Part shown: one piece after another, positions 17,493-18,695 of the stretch | Position numbering within the stretch: position 1 is the stretch's first letter | Layout: each line of letters starts with the position of its first letter | Origin: JAQUGA01 sp964521105 | GTDB taxonomy: Bacteria > Bacteroidota > Bacteroidia > Bacteroidales > WCHB1-69 | Direction: 5' to 3' | NCBI GenBank assembly: GCA_964521105.1 | Contig: CAZFPO010000049.1 | Span: 1 to 18,695 of the forward strand | Length of the DNA stretch: 18,695 nt | Position numbers and translations under genes: made by a program | Notes under the pieces: generated by a model | Database searches by the model: none | Told to the model about the DNA's origin: nothing | Seen by the model: only the letters and a program-made list of their open reading frames with translations

Positions 17493-17548
17493 ATTCCGAT
17501 TTACAAAACTTTGAAACAATATGTTTCATGAGTTTTGTTTTTCGGAAT
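17493..17548 (+). repeat. Hairpin H2 (copy 1), between T-arm and acceptor strand
   Basis: Three helices, 22 bp: attccga/tcggaat (17493-17499 with 17542-17548), acaaaact/agttttgt (17503-17510 with 17531-17538) and tgaaaca/tgtttca (17512-17518 with 17522-17528), with a 3x3 T internal loop. The acceptor-strand sequence atctccca follows with no gap. Confidence 0.9.
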
Positions 17549-17557
17549 ATCTCCCAC

Positions 17558-17584
17558 AAAGCCTCGCAATAGTGGGGCTTTTTT
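17558..17584 (+). terminator. Intrinsic terminator, unit copy 2
   Basis: This is an exact copy of the terminator at 17087-17113, again directly after a tRNA acceptor-strand sequence and directly before a nuclease gene. Confidence 0.75.
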
Positions 17585-17598
17585 AATTTTTTAATTCA

Positions 17599-17850
17599 AT
17601 GTATTACACTTACATCTTATTCAGTCTTTCTAAAAAGTCATTTTATATTGGTTCAGCAAATAATATTTTCGACCGTTATAGTCGTCATAATAATGGGCGT
17701 AACTTAGCCACAAAAAATGGCAGACCTTGGACTTTGGTTTATTTTGAAATTCATCAAAACAGAGCTGATTCTGTTCAACGTGAATTGTTTTTTAAAAAGA
17801 AAAAAAGTAAAGTTTTTTTATTCAAATATTGCTTCCCTTATCTTTTATAG
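17599..17850 (+). CDS. Small GIY-YIG nuclease, unit copy 2 (83 aa)
   Basis: By eye this is identical at DNA and protein level to the nuclease at 17128-17379, including the residues YIG, Arg26, His30 and Glu62 and the odd VFLFKYCFPYLL tail. Its TAG stop is again built from tRNA positions 8-10 of the following segment. Perfect identity next to a diverged downstream half points to recent copying or gene conversion of this part. The copies could also confuse assembly, but the differences after each gene show that two units are really present. Confidence 0.85.
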   Translation: MYYTYILFSLSKKSFYIGSANNIFDRYSRHNNGRNLATKNGRPWTLVYFEIHQNRADSVQRELFFKKKKSKVFLFKYCFPYLL

Positions 17851-17867
17851 CTCAGTCGGTTCAGAGT

Positions 17868-17926
17868 ATTCCGATTTACAGTTTCTAAAATTTGCTTCAC
17901 AAATTAAAGAGGCTGTTATATCGGAA
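17868..17926 (+). repeat. Hairpin H1' (copy 2)
   Basis: Helices are ttccgat/atcggaa (17869-17875 with 17920-17926), acagtttct/agaggctgt (17878-17886 with 17908-17916, two T:G pairs) and aatttg/caaatt (17889-17894 with 17900-17905). Compared with H1, two A-to-G changes in the 3' arm turn U-A pairs into U-G pairs and so keep an RNA stem. Confidence 0.88.
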
Positions 17927-17961
17927 GGGTCACTGGTTCGAAGCCAGTTGAAATTTTTTAA

Positions 17962-18017
17962 ATTCCGATTTACAAAATCATGAAACAGAATGTTTCAAAA
18001 ATTTTGTTTATCGGAAT
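17962..18017 (+). repeat. Hairpin H2' (copy 2)
   Basis: Helices are attccga/tcggaat (17962-17968 with 18011-18017), acaaaat/attttgt (17972-17978 with 18001-18007) and tgaaaca/tgtttca (17981-17987 with 17991-17997). In the middle helix the seventh pair is T:A here and C:G in H2, a double compensatory change. Confidence 0.88.
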
Positions 18018-18036
18018 AATTCCCATTCAAAATCAG

Positions 18037-18070
18037 AGGCTTACAAAATAAAATTTGTAAGTCTTTTTTT
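18037..18070 (+). terminator. Intrinsic terminator after unit copy 2, possibly the original tRNA-Val terminator
   Basis: aggcttacaaa pairs with tttgtaagtct (one T:G pair) around a short A-rich loop and leads into a run of eight T. It differs from the terminator carried by the units, so it may be the terminator that followed the tRNA before the units arrived. Confidence 0.75.
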
Positions 18071-18092
18071 ATGTACACAATTATGTACACAA
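18069..18092. repeat. Tandem 12-bp repeat ttatgtacacaa (x2)
   Basis: Two perfect adjacent copies (18069-18080 and 18081-18092), each containing the palindrome tgtaca, directly follow the tRNA locus terminator. Short direct repeats beside tRNA genes are typical of tyrosine-recombinase binding sites; no integrase gene is in the window. Confidence 0.6.
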
Positions 18093-18169
18093 AAACAAGA
18101 AAAAAACAGTAACAAAAAATTAGCTGCTTGTTTTGAAGCTCGTAATCCAAGGGATTCTGTCATGTATTA

Positions 18170-18235
18170 ATAACAAAAATCCCATTTGGTTATAAAGCCA
18201 AATGGGATTTAGATGGTCCGAATCTCACAGAATCG
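18170..18235 (-). ncRNA. Short minus-strand RNA candidate (hairpin plus terminator)
   Basis: From the minus-strand promoter at 18273-18242, an RNA starting near 18235 would fold a small 5' hairpin (CCGA/TCGG closing an inner TCT/AGA) and then the terminator hairpin. That makes ~65 nt with no reading frame. The family is unknown. Confidence 0.35.
18177..18210 (-). terminator. Minus-strand intrinsic terminator
   Basis: A perfect 13-bp stem (aaatcccatttgg with ccaaatgggattt) has an 8-nt loop. On the minus strand it is followed by T-rich sequence. On the plus strand no T-run follows. Confidence 0.65.
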
Positions 18236-18255
18236 GTATTGCAAAATTAATACAA
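18218..18255 (-). repeat. Promoter-hairpin repeat, copy A
   Basis: This shares cgaatctcacagaatcg and most of the following ~20 nt with 18356-18393. It contains the 5' hairpin of a minus-strand RNA and the -7 box of its promoter. The stem pair is C:G here where copy B has T:A. Confidence 0.7.
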
Positions 18256-18273
18256 ATGTTGTATATTGTCAAA
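18242..18273 (-). promoter_or_regulatory. Minus-strand promoter A
   Basis: Read on the minus strand: TTTG (18273-18270), a 20-nt spacer, and TAATTTTG (18249-18242). It points toward the terminator at 18210-18177. Confidence 0.6.
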
Positions 18274-18318
18274 TATTTACGAAATAAAAAGATTAATTTA
18301 ATATATCCACAAAGCAGA

Positions 18319-18348
18319 CCCTCCTTTAATTTTGCAACTAAAGGAGGG
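18319..18348. repeat. Perfect 10-bp hairpin between the two minus-strand promoters
   Basis: ccctccttta pairs with taaaggaggg around a 10-nt loop. It would be part of the RNA started from promoter B. No T-run follows on either strand, so it is not an obvious terminator. Confidence 0.65.
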
Positions 18349-18355
18349 CAGATTA

Positions 18356-18393
18356 TCGAATCTCACAGAATCGATAATGCAAAAGTAATACAA
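18356..18393 (-). repeat. Promoter-hairpin repeat, copy B
   Basis: This is the second copy of the 18218-18255 repeat, 138 bp away. Its hairpin is longer (attatcga/tcgataat plus the inner tct/aga), with an identical loop region. Confidence 0.7.
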
Positions 18394-18410
18394 TTTTCCA
18401 GACACATCAA
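18380..18410 (-). promoter_or_regulatory. Minus-strand promoter B
   Basis: Read on the minus strand: TTG (18410-18408), a 20-nt spacer, and TACTTTTG (18387-18380), the same geometry as promoter A. The RNA would run leftward through two hairpins. Confidence 0.6.
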
Positions 18411-18459
18411 GTGATTAATGAAAAAACATATTTTATCTTTACGTCATATCGAGAAATAC

Positions 18460-18491
18460 TTAGAATTATATTTCAAAATCACTTAACTTTG
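18460..18491 (+). promoter_or_regulatory. Promoter of the small RNA candidate at 18496
   Basis: TTAG (18460-18463, one mismatch to TTTG), a 20-nt spacer and TAACTTTG (18484-18491) fit the Bacteroidota pattern, with a predicted start near 18498. Confidence 0.55.
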
Positions 18492-18495
18492 CATT

Positions 18496-18565
18496 GCAAT
18501 CGTGAGTGGAGAAGTTAAGCCTAGATACTTGTCCTGATTGCTTAGAGCCTTTCGAGGCTCTTTTT
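18496..18565 (+). ncRNA. Small RNA candidate, ~70 nt, with own promoter and terminator
   Basis: No reading frame fits, yet a promoter and a strong terminator bracket the segment. GCAATC (18496-18501) can pair with GATTGC (18536-18541) to close a ~35-nt domain. A perfect 7-bp terminator stem follows (agagcct/aggctct, 18544-18561) with a TTCG tetraloop and a T-run. The interior gaagttaagcc resembles a stretch of 5S rRNA, but the rest does not match 5S. I do not recognise the family; Bacteroidota small RNAs such as the Bacteroidales-1 type are worth comparing. Confidence 0.45.
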
Positions 18566-18695
18566 ATTGGTGAGATAGTTCGAACAAAGTAAATTTCTCA
18601 AATTGTCAATTATATAAAAATCAAATGATTTTTTATATATCCTTAAATCCGCAAAGATTTTTTTCTCATTGATTTTCTTGCTTGATTTTGTGTTA
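18566..18695. other. Window end with no recognisable feature
   Basis: I see no gene, promoter or stable terminator in this stretch, only an imperfect AT-rich inverted repeat around 18610-18640. Confidence 0.5.

Larger units (their letters stand above)
17377..17556 (+). other. tRNA-Val-like segment 1 with two inserted hairpins
   Basis: Bases 17377-17395 (tagctcagtcggttcagag) match tRNA-Val positions U8 through most of the D-arm exactly. Bases 17459-17480 match its variable loop and T-arm exactly, and 17549-17556 match its 3' acceptor strand. Hairpin H1 lies exactly where the anticodon arm would be, and H2 between the T-arm and the acceptor strand. The 5' acceptor strand is missing: the upstream bases encode the end of the nuclease and cannot pair with atctccc. 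The D-loop GG and T-loop TTCGA that form the tRNA elbow are kept, so an RNA from here could still fold like the upper half of a tRNA. It is not a functional tRNA. A degenerate pseudogene is the alternative, but the exact boundaries argue against simple decay. Confidence 0.8.
17078..18017 (+). repeat. Tandem 471-bp tRNA/GIY-YIG units (two copies)
   Basis: Copy 1 is 17078-17548 and copy 2 is 17549-18017. Each begins exactly at the 3' acceptor strand of tRNA-Val (atctccca). In order it then holds a terminator, an 83-aa GIY-YIG gene, a D-arm, hairpin H1, variable loop plus T-arm, a 12-13-nt linker and hairpin H2. By eye, the first 348 bp (17078-17425 and 17549-17896) are identical. The last ~120 bp differ at many positions but keep the same fold. 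Copy 2 ends in aattccca, a decayed version of the acceptor strand, before what may be the original tRNA terminator. Confidence 0.9.
17848..18025 (+). other. tRNA-Val-like segment 2 with two inserted hairpins
   Basis: The order is the same as in segment 1: D-arm (17848-17866, identical), H1', variable loop and T-arm (17927-17948), 13-nt linker, H2', then a decayed acceptor strand (aattccca near 18018-18025). The T-stem actgg/ccagt is intact and the T-loop is ttcgaag, so TTCGA is kept despite two changes in the loop. This copy is more diverged from tRNA-Val than segment 1 and may be the older one. Confidence 0.75.

Noticed and set aside
17246..17983. Longer overlapping frames (64 and 88 aa) across the nuclease genes and tRNA-like segments
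   Set aside because: They are in a different frame from the GIY-YIG genes, have no conserved motif, and only reflect the repeated DNA.
17128..18017. Group I intron with a GIY-YIG homing endonuclease in a tRNA gene
   Set aside because: The first tRNA is uninterrupted, no group I core elements are seen, and the hairpins replace rather than split the anticodon arm.
17078..18017. CRISPR array
   Set aside because: There are only two long units, each containing a gene. There are no short regular repeats with unique spacers.
17377..18025. Two more functional tRNA genes
   Set aside because: Both segments lack the 5' acceptor strand and a normal anticodon arm, so they cannot be charged or decode.
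18202..18414. 70-aa plus-strand reading frame
   Set aside because: It runs through a non-coding repeat on the strand opposite two promoters. Its similar peptide stretches are just the translated 37-bp repeat, and it has no recognisable domain.
18496..18540. 5S rRNA fragment
   Set aside because: Only about 11 nt (gaagttaagcc) match a 5S segment; the flanking sequence does not fit 5S helices.

Overview
The window reads as chromosome from a Bacteroidota (Bacteroidetes) organism, most likely Bacteroidales-like. Four things point there: very AT-rich DNA, no Shine-Dalgarno sites, repeated TAnnTTTG (-7) promoter boxes in front of genes and RNAs, and two secreted proteins that end in type IX secretion (T9SS) sorting domains.

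Layout. Bases 1-463 hold a small GIY-YIG nuclease gene between two perfect 55-bp direct repeats, each made of two palindromes. A DUF3078 outer-membrane-type protein follows on the minus strand (495-1472). The plus strand from 1604 to 9936 carries a HAD hydrolase, a T9SS surface protein, a ChaN/Tiki-type haem-binding protein, a T9SS subtilisin-like protease, a methionine-aminotransferase-like PLP enzyme and ornithine aminotransferase (rocD). Minus-strand bases 14173-10071 form an envelope operon: N-acetylmuramoyl-L-alanine amidase, an MCE/MlaD lipid-transport protein, CinA and an unrecognised exported protein that overlaps cinA by 4 nt. LptD is divergent from it (14222-16885).

The part that stands out is 16947-18070. 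An intact tRNA-Val(TAC) gene is followed by two tandem 471-bp units. Each unit holds the 3' acceptor strand of the tRNA, an intrinsic terminator, an identical 83-aa GIY-YIG nuclease gene, and a tRNA-like segment. In that segment the D-arm, variable loop and T-arm are kept, the anticodon arm is exactly replaced by a long hairpin (H1), and a second hairpin (H2) sits exactly between the T-arm and the 3' acceptor strand. The two copies differ in the second half of this segment in ways that keep the base pairing, including one C:G to T:A double change. This looks like an undescribed tRNA-gene-associated GIY-YIG element with a tRNA-elbow mimic. Its function cannot be settled from sequence alone.

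Bases 18071-18695 have no convincing protein gene. They hold a 12-bp tandem repeat that may be an integrase site, two tandem minus-strand promoters feeding short hairpin RNAs, and a 70-nt plus-strand small RNA candidate with its own promoter and terminator.
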